A stretch of DNA of 64,000 nt from CF-46 sp042408445 (GCA_042408445.1 JBHORC010000038.1:62001-126000), one strand, 5' to 3'; counted from the stretch's first letter, positions 25,002 through 34,521 are shown. Program-made: numbers and translations. Notes: a model not told the origin generated them from the sequence alone.

Positions 25002-26138
25002 TCAGTCTGCGCGGACAGAGGTGAACGGCTCGCCGAAGGTCGTCGTCAGCTCGTGCGACCGTCCGTCGTCGATCGCTTCGTACGACGCGAGGATGATCTC
25101 GAGGACGTGGCGGGCGTGCTCCGCCGTCAGCACCGGTGCCTCGTCGCCGAGGAGGCACGCGACGAAATGGCGAGCGCCTGCCTCGACCGTCCCGTGCTCG
25201 TCCCTGGGCGCCTCCTCGGCCGGTCGCCAGCCCTGGACCTCGAGGTCGCCGGTCGCGTCGAAGATCTGGATCGGCGCATCCATCTCCCATGACTTGCCGC
25301 CGAAGCTGACCACGCCCTCCGCGAAATGGATCTCCAGCCACGGGGCGAGTGTGTCGGCGGTCGCAAAGCTCGCGAGCAGCTGGCCCAGCGCCCCGGACGC
25401 GAACTCGAGATGGATGAGGACGTGATCCTGGGTCGTCACCTCGATCGTCCCGCCGCGCATCGCCCCGCCGCGGATCCGTCGACTCGGCAGAGCGATCGTG
25501 CCCATCGCCTGGACGCGACGGACCGGGCCGAGGACGGTCGTCATCTCGTGCAGCCGGTAGACGCCGTGGTCGAAGACGGGGCCCACGCCCTGTCGGTAGA
25601 ACGGAGTCGGGTCGCCGGTGTACTCATCCCAATCCGCCGGGCCCGGATCCGCGTGGTGCGCGACGGCGAGCGTCGCCCGACCGTACGGACGGGACGCGGC
25701 GAGGTCCTTCAGCCACCGGATCCGATTCGTGACGGCCGATCCCGGCGCCCCGAGGAACAGCACGCCCCGGTTCGCTGCCAGATCGATCAGCGAGTCCGCC
25801 TCGGGGACCGTCGCCGCGATCGGCTTCTCGCTGAACGTCGCGATCCCCGCCTCGAGGATCGTCCGGTTGACGAGGCCGTGGTGGGGCGCCGGCGTCAGGT
25901 TGAACACACCGTCGACCTCGACGTCGCGGAGCATCGCCGAGAGATCCCGAAACGGGCGCGTGCCGGGCGACCAGTTCGCCACGGCGGAGGCGAGCGCCTC
26001 GGCCGCGCCGGCGCGAGGGTCACTTGCCGCCGCGATCGTGACCTGATCGGCCATCGATTCGAGGCCCGGCAGGTAGTGCCGGTGGGCGACATCGCCGCAG
26101 CCGACGATCGCGACTCGAATCCGCTCTCCAGCCACCAT
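25002..26138 (-). CDS. Gfo/Idh/MocA-family NAD(P)-dependent oxidoreductase
   Basis: A 378-residue protein. The Rossmann domain opens IRVAIVGCGDVAHRHYLPGL. The catalytic-lysine motif FSEKPIA occurs near residue 94, and the C-terminal beta-sheet domain includes GPVFDHGVYRLHEMTTVLGPV. Such enzymes oxidise sugar or inositol-type substrates. GGGAGG lies immediately upstream of consecutive TTG-ATG-GTG codons; spacing favours the ATG at 26138 or the GTG at 26135. Confidence 0.88.
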   Translation of the reverse strand: MVAGERIRVAIVGCGDVAHRHYLPGLESMADQVTIAAASDPRAGAAEALASAVANWSPGTRPFRDLSAMLRDVEVDGVFNLTPAPHHGLVNRTILEAGIATFSEKPIAATVPEADSLIDLAANRGVLFLGAPGSAVTNRIRWLKDLAASRPYGRATLAVAHHADPGPADWDEYTGDPTPFYRQGVGPVFDHGVYRLHEMTTVLGPVRRVQAMGTIALPSRRIRGGAMRGGTIEVTTQDHVLIHLEFASGALGQLLASFATADTLAPWLEIHFAEGVVSFGGKSWEMDAPIQIFDATGDLEVQGWRPAEEAPRDEHGTVEAGARHFVACLLGDEAPVLTAEHARHVLEIILASYEAIDDGRSHELTTTFGEPFTSVRAD

Positions 26139-26195
26139 CAACCTCCCGCGCCGAGCCTGCTGAATCCATCATGCGCGGTTCGCGCCGGATCGGGC

Positions 26196-26201
26196 TAGGA
26201 T
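26196..26201 (+). promoter_or_regulatory. -10 element TAGGAT for a leaderless start at 26208
   Basis: TAGGAT ends 6 bases before the ATG of the LLM oxidoreductase gene; no Shine-Dalgarno sequence is present. Confidence 0.5.
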
Positions 26202-26207
26202 CGGGCC

Positions 26208-27167
26208 ATGCAACCCTGGTTCGGACTCCACCTGCCCAGCTTCACCCACCCCGATGCCGCGCCGGCGGAGCTCTTCGACCGAGTCGTCGCCCAGGCGAAG
26301 GCGGCCGAGGCCAACGGCTTCGAGCTGGTGACGGTCATGGATCACGTCTACCAGATCCGCGGTGTCGGCCGGGAGGACGAACCGATGCTGGAGGCCTGGT
26401 CAACGCTGGCGGCACTGGCCCGGGAGACGCGTCGCGTTCGTCTCGGGACGCTTGTCACCGGGGTCACCTACCGAAACCCCGCGCTGCTCGCGAAGCAGGC
26501 CACGACCCTCGACACGATCTCGGGCGGCCGGGCGATCCTCGGCATCGGCGCCGCCTGGAACGATGTCGAGCACGCCGGCTACGGGTTCGAGTTTCCGACC
26601 GTCCGCGAGCGGATGGACCGTCTCGAGGAGGCGCTGACGATCGCGAAGGCGATGTTCACCGAGGCCCGACCATCGTTCGAGGGGACGTGGTACCGGATCG
26701 AGAACGCGCTGAACGTGCCCCGACCCGTGCAGCCCGGTGGCCCGCGGATCCTCATCGGCGGTGGCGGCGAGCAGCGGACGTTGAAGATCGCCGCCCGCTT
26801 CGCCGACATGACGCACTGGTTCCCGCTGGGGCTCGACATCCTTCGCCACAAGACCGAGGTCCTCGCCGGTCACTGCGAGGCGATCGGCCGCGATCCCTCG
26901 ACGATCGAACGGACGATGGCGACCCCGGTCTTCGTCGGTGAGACCGAGGCCGAGGCCCGGACGTTCCTGGAGCGGGTCCCCGAGGAGCGCCGGCCGCACG
27001 TGATCGCCGGAAAGCCGGAGCAGGCAGCCGAAGGTCTTCGTCCGTATCTCGATGCCGGGTTCACGGGCTTCACGTTCAACAACTCGATTTACCGGACGCC
27101 GGATCAGATCGCGGTGATCGGCGAGCTGCTCAAGCTCGTCGGCGGCGGGGTCGGCGCCACGGCCTGA
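26208..27167 (+). CDS. LLM-class flavin/F420-dependent oxidoreductase
   Basis: A 319-residue luciferase-like TIM barrel: ANGFELVTVMDHVYQIRGVG near residue 38, then VRLGTLVTGVTYRNPALLAKQATTLDTIS and GGRAILGIGAAW, and PRILIGGGGEQRTLKIAARFAD in the C-terminal half. The GVTYRNPALLAK strand is typical of the F420-dependent subgroup. Substrate unknown. It is convergent with the second DUF1801 gene. Confidence 0.88.
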   Translation: MQPWFGLHLPSFTHPDAAPAELFDRVVAQAKAAEANGFELVTVMDHVYQIRGVGREDEPMLEAWSTLAALARETRRVRLGTLVTGVTYRNPALLAKQATTLDTISGGRAILGIGAAWNDVEHAGYGFEFPTVRERMDRLEEALTIAKAMFTEARPSFEGTWYRIENALNVPRPVQPGGPRILIGGGGEQRTLKIAARFADMTHWFPLGLDILRHKTEVLAGHCEAIGRDPSTIERTMATPVFVGETEAEARTFLERVPEERRPHVIAGKPEQAAEGLRPYLDAGFTGFTFNNSIYRTPDQIAVIGELLKLVGGGVGATA

Positions 27168-27190
27168 CCCCGGCCAGTCGCCGAGCCGCT

Positions 27191-27215
27191 GCCGGCCGAC
27201 CTCGGTGCGGCCGGC
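27191..27215. terminator. 8-bp GC hairpin between convergent genes
   Basis: GCCGGCCG, nine-base loop, CGGCCGGC, located between stops at 27167 and 27231. It lacks a T-run. Confidence 0.5.
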
Positions 27216-27230
27216 CGCGACGCGATCCCC

Positions 27231-27626
27231 TCAGCCGCCCCGCTTCAGCACGCGCCAGCCGCCGGCGCGATTGTTCGCGATGATCTGGCGGAACATCGCG
27301 AGGAGCGCCGGCTCGTTGATCCGGTCGCCCTGCCTGAAGCCGATCGTGCGTGCCGTCAGGTTGTCGTGGCCGGCGGTGATGATCCCCTCCGGGTCCGGGA
27401 CGATCGCGCCGTCGTAGACGAAGACGTTCACGTGATCCTTCGCCGCGAGGAGCGCCGCGACGTTGCCGTCGAGCACGAAGTAGGGCTGCGTCGTGCGCTT
27501 GATCGTCTCCGCGACGTCCGGGTCCGCTTCGTGGATGAGGTCGCGGACGCGCCGACAGATCGCCTGCTGCCAGTCGGGCAGCGCCTCGATCCAGGCGTCG
27601 ACGCGCGGATCCTTCTCGTAGGTCAC
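27231..27626 (-). CDS. DUF1801 domain protein
   Basis: A 131-residue DUF1801 protein beginning MTYEKDPRVDAWIEALPDWQ, with ICRRVRDLIHEADPDVAETIKRTTQPYFVLDG and VNVFVYDGAIVPDPEGIITAGHDN. It is more typical of the family than the copy at 4644-5117. The start is GTG with TATGAA 6 bases upstream, a leaderless-type arrangement. Molecular function is not established. Confidence 0.84.
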   Translation of the reverse strand: MTYEKDPRVDAWIEALPDWQQAICRRVRDLIHEADPDVAETIKRTTQPYFVLDGNVAALLAAKDHVNVFVYDGAIVPDPEGIITAGHDNLTARTIGFRQGDRINEPALLAMFRQIIANNRAGGWRVLKRGG

Positions 27627-27721
27627 GAGCGATTCATACCCGACGCGTGGTCACGGCACGTTCCTTGGCGAGAGCAGTGGCGTGCTGCGAAGCACCGGCG
27701 TTAGGCTGACGCGGGCGTTGC

Positions 27722-28531
27722 GTGCCGCGAGGAGGATCGAGCATCAGCTTCAACGTCGCGGCCGAGGCATACGACCGGTTCATGGGGGCCTGGTCCACAC
27801 AGCTGTCCGCGCAGCTGGCGGACCTCGCCGCGGTGGAGCCACCGCAGCGCGTGCTCGACGTGGGCTGCGGGCCCGGAGCGCTGACGGCCGAGCTCGTGCG
27901 ACGGCTCGGCGCCGATCACGTCGCGGCAGTGGACCCGTCCGAATCGTTCGTCACGGCGGCGGCGCAGCGACATCCTGGTGTCGATGTCCGGCTGGCGTCC
28001 GCCGAGAGCCTGCCCTTTCCCGACGAGTCCTTCGATGCCACGCTCGCCCAGCTGGTCGTCCATTTCCTGGCGGACCCGGTCGCGGGCCTTTCGGAGATCG
28101 CGCGCGTCGTCCGTCCCGGCGGCGTCGTCGCGGCGTGCGTCTGGGACTTCGCCGGCGAGCGGGGGCCGCTCGGGCCGTTCTGGGCGGAGGCGCGCTCGGT
28201 CGACCCGGAGATCCACTACGAATCGCAGCTGCCGGGGGCGCGCAGTGGTCACCTGCCCGAACTCTTCGCCGCGGCCGGCCTTTCCAACGTGGCGGACACC
28301 GAGCTGGCGGTCCGCCGGAGCTACGACGGGTTCGAGGCCTGGTGGGAGCCGTTCACACTGGGAGTGGGCCCCGGCGGGCGAGCCGTCGCCTCGATGACGG
28401 ACGAGCAGCGTGACCGGCTCCGCGACCGCTGCCGCTCCGTGCTGCCGGACGGGCCCTTCGAGCTCACAGCGGTCGCGTGGGCCGCCCGCGGGGTCGTCAC
28501 CGGCGCGTCCGCCGCATCGCTCCCGCGCTGA
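27722..28531 (+). CDS. Class I SAM-dependent methyltransferase
   Basis: A methyltransferase of about 262-269 residues. Motif I is VLDVGCGPGALTAEL; the later LPFPDESFDATLAQLVVHFL and RVVRPGGVVAACVWD are motifs IV-VI. Homologues typically begin M-S-F-N/D-VAA-AYDRFMG, and here the aligned start codon is ATC at 27743, preceded by GGAGGA with 6-base spacing. The only standard start is the GTG at 27722, which has no ribosome-binding site. A TAGGCT box at 27702 fits a leadered transcript. Substrate unknown. Confidence 0.84.
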   Translation: MPRGGSSISFNVAAEAYDRFMGAWSTQLSAQLADLAAVEPPQRVLDVGCGPGALTAELVRRLGADHVAAVDPSESFVTAAAQRHPGVDVRLASAESLPFPDESFDATLAQLVVHFLADPVAGLSEIARVVRPGGVVAACVWDFAGERGPLGPFWAEARSVDPEIHYESQLPGARSGHLPELFAAAGLSNVADTELAVRRSYDGFEAWWEPFTLGVGPGGRAVASMTDEQRDRLRDRCRSVLPDGPFELTAVAWAARGVVTGASAASLPR

Positions 28532-28674
28532 CCCGCGTCGCGCGGAACGATCGCCCAGGGTCATTCCATGCGCCTCCTGCCGACGTGGGACGTCGCGACC
28601 GCGGAGACGGCGGGAAGACGGTCGCGAGGGACAATCGACGGGACCAGGCCGCCGAGCACGAAACAGGGACCGAC

Positions 28675-29754
28675 ATGCTCCAACGACTAGCATCGATCCT
28701 GTCAGCAGGGGTGATCGTGGCGGCGTGCGCGGCAACGCCCAGCCCTGGCTCTTCGAGCTCGCCGGCCGGTAGCGCTGGCTCATTGCCGCCCGAGGCGGCT
28801 TCGCCGTCGGCTCCGCCGGCACCCTCCGCGGCGACTCAGGTCCCGCCTCCAACCGCCTCGCCGCATCCGCTGGCCGCCGTGACGCACTCCATGCAGGACC
28901 TCAAGGCCACGCGCCTCAAGGCCGAGGTCCAGGTTGGCAGCTACCCGGATTGGCAGGTCACGCTGGATGGAGCCCTGTGGGTCTCGACTGGGGATGGGGT
29001 GGTCGCCCGGATCGACGAGTCGACGGACAAGGTTGTCGAGCGCGTTGCAGTCAACGGACCCTGCCTCGGCATGGCCGCCGGCTTCGGCTCGCTGTGGGCG
29101 CCGGCGTGCGGAGCGAACGAGCTGGACCGGATCGACCCGAAGACGAACAAGGTGATCGCGCGCGTCGGCCTTCCGGGAATTCCCGGCGAGGGTGAGGGCC
29201 AGCTCGCGGCCGCCTTGGGATCCGTCTGGCTCTTCGTCGACGACAACGGCACGCTCGCCCGGATCGATCCGAAGGCGAACGCGATCGCCACGACGATTGC
29301 GACTGGGCTGGGCGGAGGAGCTGCCATCGTCGCCGCGGAAGGATCGCTCTGGGCCACGGTCCCGGGCCAGGACGTCGTGGCGAGAATCGGGACGGACGGC
29401 AAGGTCCTTCAGACGATCCCGGTTGGTCGCCGGCCCCGTTTCATCGCCTCCGGCGAGGGGGCCGTCTGGTCGCTTGGCCAGGGAGACGGCGACGTGACGC
29501 GGATCGACCCGAAGAGCGGCAAGGTCGTCGCGACGATCCCGCTCTACGTTCCCGGCGAGGGCGGCTGCATCGCGGCCGGCGGCGGATCGGTCTGGGTCAC
29601 GATGCCGGAGACACCAGTGAGCCGGATCGACCCGGCAACGAACCAGGTCACGGAGCGGTTCACGGGCGCTGGCGGCGACTGCATCAGCTTCTCGGCCGGA
29701 TCCGTCTGGTTGTCGAACCTGCAGATCGGAACGGTCTGGCGGATCAACCCCTAG
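28675..29754 (+). CDS. Lipoprotein with YVTN/Vgb-like beta-propeller repeats
   Basis: A 359-residue secreted lipoprotein. The signal peptide ends at the lipobox VAAC (Cys near residue 18), followed by a Ser/Pro/Ala-rich linker to about residue 65. Then come about six repeats of the form S(L/V)W-xx-GDVTRIDPKSGKVVATIP, as in virginiamycin B lyase-like and YVTN propellers. The catalytic His pair of Vgb is not evident, so a binding or scaffold role is more likely. It sits outside the membrane and is convergent with the downstream hydrolase. Confidence 0.82.
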   Translation: MLQRLASILSAGVIVAACAATPSPGSSSSPAGSAGSLPPEAASPSAPPAPSAATQVPPPTASPHPLAAVTHSMQDLKATRLKAEVQVGSYPDWQVTLDGALWVSTGDGVVARIDESTDKVVERVAVNGPCLGMAAGFGSLWAPACGANELDRIDPKTNKVIARVGLPGIPGEGEGQLAAALGSVWLFVDDNGTLARIDPKANAIATTIATGLGGGAAIVAAEGSLWATVPGQDVVARIGTDGKVLQTIPVGRRPRFIASGEGAVWSLGQGDGDVTRIDPKSGKVVATIPLYVPGEGGCIAAGGGSVWVTMPETPVSRIDPATNQVTERFTGAGGDCISFSAGSVWLSNLQIGTVWRINP

Positions 29755-29770
29755 CCCGCACGGGGCGGGC
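29754..29770. terminator. Short hairpin between convergent genes
   Basis: GCCCGC, loop ACGGG, GCGGGC, beginning at the last base of the lipoprotein stop codon and filling most of the 24-base gap to the next convergent gene. Modest stability. Confidence 0.4.
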
Positions 29771-29778
29771 CCGCGCCG

Positions 29779-30492
29779 CTACGTCGCCAGCGCGTGCAGC
29801 ACTGACGCCAGCTCGGCGGGCCGCGTCAGGAACGGCGAGTGGCCGCCGGGGATCTCGACAGCATCCACCCCGAGACGTTGGCGGGAGGCGGATCGAACCC
29901 ACTCCGTGTTGATCGCGCGGTCATCCGTACAGACGATCGTCCGCGCGTCGACGTCCGGCCACGACTCGAGCGGGGTGACCTCGTTCATCACGGCATAGGA
30001 CTGAGGCCGGAGCCGTTCCGTTGCCCACGTCGCCAGGTCCGGCGGGGCGTCGTGGAAGAACAGCTCCGTCGCGGTGTTCGGCCCGACCATCCAGACGTCG
30101 TCGCCGAGATCGGTCCACTCCGCCGTTGTCGGCGCGACGCGACCGTCGATCGGCTCGCTCGAGCGCTGCTCGTTCAGGGTCCGCCCGGGCTGCGGGAGAA
30201 ACGCCGCCAGGAAGATCAGCCGGCGGACCGGACGCCGGGCCGCCACGAGCGGGACGACGATCCCGGCCATCGAGTGACCGACGACGACGGGCGACTCGGC
30301 GCCGTCCAGAGCGTCGATGACGGCCTGCGCGTAGTCGCCGGCGCCGAGCCCGGGCGTCGAGATCGGGAGATCCATGGTGACGACCGTGTGCCCGAGCGCC
30401 TCGAGCTCCGGCCGGAGCCGATCCCAGCACCAGGCGCCGTGATAGGAGCCATGGACGAGGGCGATCGTCGCCGGCTCATCGACATCCGCCAT
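29779..30492 (-). CDS. Alpha/beta hydrolase (MenH/esterase-like)
   Basis: A 237-residue alpha/beta hydrolase with the oxyanion strand IALVHGSYHGAWCWDRL, nucleophile elbow VVVGHSMAGIV (Ser near residue 78) and a C-terminal His in IPGGHSPFLTRP. It resembles plant methylesterase/hydroxynitrile-lyase-type small hydrolases. GGAGG is 9 bases before the ATG at 30492; a GTG two codons upstream is less well spaced. Confidence 0.86.
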   Translation of the reverse strand: MADVDEPATIALVHGSYHGAWCWDRLRPELEALGHTVVTMDLPISTPGLGAGDYAQAVIDALDGAESPVVVGHSMAGIVVPLVAARRPVRRLIFLAAFLPQPGRTLNEQRSSEPIDGRVAPTTAEWTDLGDDVWMVGPNTATELFFHDAPPDLATWATERLRPQSYAVMNEVTPLESWPDVDARTIVCTDDRAINTEWVRSASRQRLGVDAVEIPGGHSPFLTRPAELASVLHALAT

Positions 30493-30606
30493 GGTCACGG
30501 ACCTCCCGACGATGCTGCTGCGGTCGCACCATGATGCGCCGGGGGTGCGGCGGGTTCTGGCTGAATTCGCGGGGCTGCGATCCGGATCTCGAGGGCAGGA
30601 TCCCGG

Positions 30607-31560
30607 TCAGGACGCGGCGGTCGCCGGCACGCCGCGAATGCGGCTCACGAGTCGGGCGAGTCGCGGTGTCTCCGGCAGGATCCCGAGCACGAGCACCAGG
30701 CTCAGCAGGATCAGGGCGAACCCGGCAACGAGCCCCACGCCGACCGGCTCGGCGAGCAGGATCGAGCCCCAGGTCAGCGCGAAGCCCGGGACGATGAACG
30801 TGACCGTGCTCGCGGCGGTCGGCGTCGTCCGCCGCAGGACGCGGAAGAAGATCGGCCACGCGAGGGCGGTCGAGAGGGTGCCGACGGCCAGCAGCGACAC
30901 CGCGCCGTCCAGGGCCGGCACGCGCGGTGCGCCACTCAGGATCGCAACCGGGAGGGCGACGAGCGCGCCCATCGTGAGCATGCCCGTCGCGAGCTCGAGC
31001 GGTGGAACATCGCGCATCCGCGCCCGGACGTAGTTGCCCGCGACGGCATAGCTCGCCGGTGCGCCGAGCCCGGCCGCGACCGCGAGGAGCGTCGTGATGT
31101 TCGTCTCGAGCGGCGACCAGCCGACGAGGACGACCACCGCGACGACGCCGACCGCAAGTCCGGCGGCCACGCGGGCCGAGATCCGGTTACCGAGGAACGC
31201 GATCCCGATCGCCGCGGTGAAGAGCGGCGTCGCCGCGTTGAGCAGGCTCGTGAAGCCGGCCGGCAGGGTGACCGTTGCGATCGAGATCAGGGTGAACGGC
31301 ACGGCGGAGAACAGCGCGCCGACGATCAGGAACCCGACGATCCGCCCCCTGGCTGCGCGGTACGTCCGCGGCCCTGCGACGAGCAGGAGGACGGCCGCGC
31401 CGATCGCGAGGCGGACCTCGGCGGCCCAGATCGGGCCGACCTCGGGCGACGCGACGCGGAAGAAGAGGAACGCCGCGCCCCAGACCGCTCCGAGGAAGAG
31501 CAGCGAGACGAGGTCGACGATGGAGAGAGCGCGCCGGGGCGCTGAGGTCGGGGTTGCCAT
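30607..31560 (-). CDS. EamA/DMT-superfamily transporter
   Basis: A 317-residue, ten-helix membrane protein with two EamA repeats. The first opens LVSLLFLGAVWGAAFLFFRVASPEVGPIWAAEVRL. The second half includes VGTLSTALAWPIFFRVLRRTTPTAASTVTFIVPGFALTWG, the DMT signature. Metabolite export is inferred. It is divergent from the second AlkZ-like gene. Confidence 0.86.
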   Translation of the reverse strand: MATPTSAPRRALSIVDLVSLLFLGAVWGAAFLFFRVASPEVGPIWAAEVRLAIGAAVLLLVAGPRTYRAARGRIVGFLIVGALFSAVPFTLISIATVTLPAGFTSLLNAATPLFTAAIGIAFLGNRISARVAAGLAVGVVAVVVLVGWSPLETNITTLLAVAAGLGAPASYAVAGNYVRARMRDVPPLELATGMLTMGALVALPVAILSGAPRVPALDGAVSLLAVGTLSTALAWPIFFRVLRRTTPTAASTVTFIVPGFALTWGSILLAEPVGVGLVAGFALILLSLVLVLGILPETPRLARLVSRIRGVPATAAS

Positions 31561-31674
31561 CTGCGGATCCTGATGGATCGGCCGGACCGCGGCGAGCGAC
31601 CGAAGTCGTCATACGACGTCGTCATTTGACGATGCCGCCCCCGGAGTGGTGCCGCGTCGGCGACGATACGCCCG

Positions 31675-32811
31675 ATGGCCACGCTCACCGCCCGCCAGCT
31701 GAACCGCGCGACGCTCGCCCGGCAGCTGCTGCTCGAACGCGAGCGCCTCGACGTCGTCGAGGCCGTTCGACGTGTCGTTGCCCTTCAGGCCCAGGAGCCG
31801 GCTTCGCCGTACATCGCGCTCTGGAATCGGCTGGTGGAGTTTGACGGATCGGACCTGGATCGGGCGCTCGCCGACCACGACATCGTCAAGGCGACCCTCA
31901 TGCGGATCACGCTCCACGCCGTGACCGCCGCCGACTACCCGTCCTTCCACGAGGCGATGCAGCCGTCGCTCCGCGGCGCCCGGCTGAACGACCGCCGGTT
32001 CACGTCGGAAGGCGTGTCCGTCGCAGTCACGGAGGCGCTCGTCCCCGACCTGCTCGACTTCGCGTCAACGCCCCGCCGGAACGCCGAGATCGAAGCCTGG
32101 CTCGAAGAACGGTTCGGCGCGCCGAAGCCGCGGATCTGGTGGGCGCTCCGCCACTTCGGGCCGTTCGTCCACGCCGCCACGGGCGGCCCGTGGGCGTTCC
32201 CTGCGCGTCCGGGCTACGTCGGTTCGCCCGTCCGGGAACGACCGGGGGACCTGGAGGCGTCCGTCCAGCGGCTCGTCGTCCGCTACCTGGAGGGGTTCGG
32301 GCCGGCGACGATGCAGGACATCGCCCAGTTCTCGACGATTCTTCGACCGCCGATCACCGCAGCGCTGAACGCCCTCGGGGACTCGCTCGAGACGCACGTC
32401 GGCGCGGCCGGTGAGCGGCTGTACGACGTTCCGGGTGGCACGCTCCCGCCGGAGGACACGGCCGCGCCGCCGCGGCTGCTGCCGATGTGGGAGAGCACCC
32501 TGCTCGCGTACGCGGATCGGAGCCGCGTCATCCCGCCTGCCTACCGACCCGTGATCGCCCGCAACAACGGCGACCTGCTGCCAACCCTCCTCGTCGACGG
32601 CTTCGTGGCCGGCGTCTGGCGACCCACCGTCGACGGGATCGAGGCGACTGCCTTCCATCCGCTCACGGACGAGACGTGGGCCGGTCTCGCGGCGGAGGCA
32701 CGCGGGCTGCTCGCCTTCCTGGACGGAAGGGAGCGAACGGTCTACAGCCGCTATGGCCACTGGTGGACGAAGGGGCTGCCGAGCGCGGAGGTCCGCGTCA
32801 TCGGCGGGTGA
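31675..32811 (+). CDS. Winged-helix DNA-binding domain protein (AlkZ-like, PF06224)
   Basis: A 378-residue paralogue of the product at 12949-14115. It has RRVVALQAQEPASPYIALWNRL (the Q-x-Q signature as QAQE), VKATLMRITLHAVTAADYP, YLEGFGPATMQDIAQFS and LPMWESTLLAYADRSRVIPP. Relatives are DNA glycosylases for bulky or alkyl adducts. No repair genes adjoin. Which copy, if either, is catalytic cannot be decided. Confidence 0.85.
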   Translation: MATLTARQLNRATLARQLLLERERLDVVEAVRRVVALQAQEPASPYIALWNRLVEFDGSDLDRALADHDIVKATLMRITLHAVTAADYPSFHEAMQPSLRGARLNDRRFTSEGVSVAVTEALVPDLLDFASTPRRNAEIEAWLEERFGAPKPRIWWALRHFGPFVHAATGGPWAFPARPGYVGSPVRERPGDLEASVQRLVVRYLEGFGPATMQDIAQFSTILRPPITAALNALGDSLETHVGAAGERLYDVPGGTLPPEDTAAPPRLLPMWESTLLAYADRSRVIPPAYRPVIARNNGDLLPTLLVDGFVAGVWRPTVDGIEATAFHPLTDETWAGLAAEARGLLAFLDGRERTVYSRYGHWWTKGLPSAEVRVIGG

Positions 32812-32834
32812 CGGCGACGCGCATCGTCGCCGTC
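32810..32834. terminator. Perfect 10-bp hairpin between convergent genes
   Basis: GACGGCGACG, loop CGCAT, CGTCGCCGTC, starting inside the TGA of the AlkZ-like gene and ending 8 bases before the EttA gene stop. No T-run. Confidence 0.58.
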
Positions 32835-32841
32835 GTAGCCG

Positions 32842-34521
32842 TCAGGCCACCAGTCGCTTGTAGCGGCTCCGGGGCGGCGGGTCCGCGGACGTGCCCAGCT
32901 CCTTGTGCCGGAACGCCTCGTAGTCGCTGACGTTGCCCTCGAAGTAGCGGACCTGGCTGTCGCCCTCGAACGCGAGGATGTGGGTGGCGATCCGGTCCAG
33001 GAACCAGCGATCGTGGCTGATCACGACCACGCAGCCCGGAAAGGACTCGAGGCCGGCCTCCAGCGCCCGGAGCGTGTCGACGTCGAGATCGTTCGTCGGC
33101 TCGTCGAGCAGCAGGACGTTCCCGCCGGACTGCAGCAGCTTGGCGAGATGGACGCGGTTCCGCTCGCCGCCGGACAGCTGGCCGACGAGCTTCTGCTGAT
33201 CCGTGCCGCGGAAGTTGAACGACGAGACATAGGCACGGGCCGGGATCTCTCGGTTGCCGACCTTGACCGCCTCGACGCCGTCGGTGATCTCCTGGAACAC
33301 CGTGCGGTCCGCCCGCAGCTCGTCGCGGCTCTGGTCGACGTAGCTGAGCTGGACGGTATCGCCGATCGTGATCGAGCCCGCGTCCGGCGCCTCCTGGCCG
33401 ACCAGCATCCGGAAGAGCGTCGTCTTGCCGGCGCCGTTCGGCCCGATGATGCCGACGATGCCGGACCGGGGAAGGGAGAACGTCAGGTCCTCGATCAGCA
33501 GACGGTCGCCGTACCCCTTCCGGAGACCGGCGACCTCGATGACCTGATCGCCGAGCCGGGGGCCCGGCGGGATCGCGATCTCCAGCTCGCGCGTCTGGGC
33601 GCCCTTCGCGTCATTCGCCTCGGCGAGGAGCTGTTCGTAGGCCGTGAGGCGGGCCTTGCCCTTCGCCTGCCGCGCTCGCGCGCCCATCCGGACCCATTCG
33701 AGCTCGCGGGCGAGGGTGCGCTGCCGAGCGTCGACCTGCTTCTGCTCCCGGCCGAGCCGTTCGAGCTTCTGCTCCAGCCAACCGGAGTAGTTGCCCTCGA
33801 ACGGCATGCCCCGCCCGCGGTCCAGCTCGAGGATCCACTTCGCGACGTTGTCGAGGAAGTAGCGATCGTGGGTCACCGCGACGACCGTGCCGGAATACTC
33901 GTCGAGGAAGCGCTCCAGCCAGTCCACGGACTCGGCGTCGAGGTGGTTCGTCGGCTCGTCGAGGAGGAGCAGGTCCGGATGCCGGAGCAGGAGCCGGGCG
34001 AGGGCGACTCGGCGCTTCTCCCCGCCGGACAATGACGTCACGTCGGCGTCGTCCGGCGGACAGCGGAGCGCCTCCATCGCGATCTCGACATTTCGCTCCA
34101 CGTTCCACGCGTCGGCCGCGTTGATCCGATCCTCCAGCACGGATTGCTCCGCGCCGATCGCCTCGTAGTCGGCGTCGGGGTCCGACCACTTCGCCATGAC
34201 GGCGTTGTAGGCATCGAGCAGCGCCTGGACCTCGTGGACGCCGTCCATCACGTTGCCCTTGACGTCCTTCGCGGGGTCGAGCTGCGGCTCCTGGCTGAGG
34301 TAGCCCACGGTGAACCCCGGCGTGAGCCGCGCTTCGCCGGTGAACCCGTCGTCGAGTCCGGCCATGATCCGGAGCAGGCTCGACTTGCCCGCGCCGTTCG
34401 GGCCGATCACGCCGATCTTCGCGCCGGGATAGAACGAGATCGAGATGTCCTCGAGGACCGTTCGATCCGGCGGGTAATGGCGAGCGAGCTTGTAGGTGCT
34501 GTAGATGAATTCGGCTGGCAT
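32842..34521 (-). CDS. ettA: Energy-dependent translational throttle protein EttA (ABC-F)
   Basis: A 559-residue ABC-F ATPase, the usual EttA length. The first Walker A is GPNGAGKS at 40-47, signature LSGGEKR at 164-170 and Walker B LLLLDEPTN at 184-192. An arm/linker follows with LEWVRMGARARQAKGKARL. The second half has GPNGAGKT, LSGGERNRV and VLLLDEPTNDLD. EttA binds the ribosomal E site and couples translation initiation to ATP level. The ATG at 34521 matches family N termini (AEFIYSTYKLARHYPPD); TACCCT lies 8 bases upstream. Confidence 0.94.
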   Translation of the reverse strand: MPAEFIYSTYKLARHYPPDRTVLEDISISFYPGAKIGVIGPNGAGKSSLLRIMAGLDDGFTGEARLTPGFTVGYLSQEPQLDPAKDVKGNVMDGVHEVQALLDAYNAVMAKWSDPDADYEAIGAEQSVLEDRINAADAWNVERNVEIAMEALRCPPDDADVTSLSGGEKRRVALARLLLRHPDLLLLDEPTNHLDAESVDWLERFLDEYSGTVVAVTHDRYFLDNVAKWILELDRGRGMPFEGNYSGWLEQKLERLGREQKQVDARQRTLARELEWVRMGARARQAKGKARLTAYEQLLAEANDAKGAQTRELEIAIPPGPRLGDQVIEVAGLRKGYGDRLLIEDLTFSLPRSGIVGIIGPNGAGKTTLFRMLVGQEAPDAGSITIGDTVQLSYVDQSRDELRADRTVFQEITDGVEAVKVGNREIPARAYVSSFNFRGTDQQKLVGQLSGGERNRVHLAKLLQSGGNVLLLDEPTNDLDVDTLRALEAGLESFPGCVVVISHDRWFLDRIATHILAFEGDSQVRYFEGNVSDYEAFRHKELGTSADPPPRSRYKRLVA

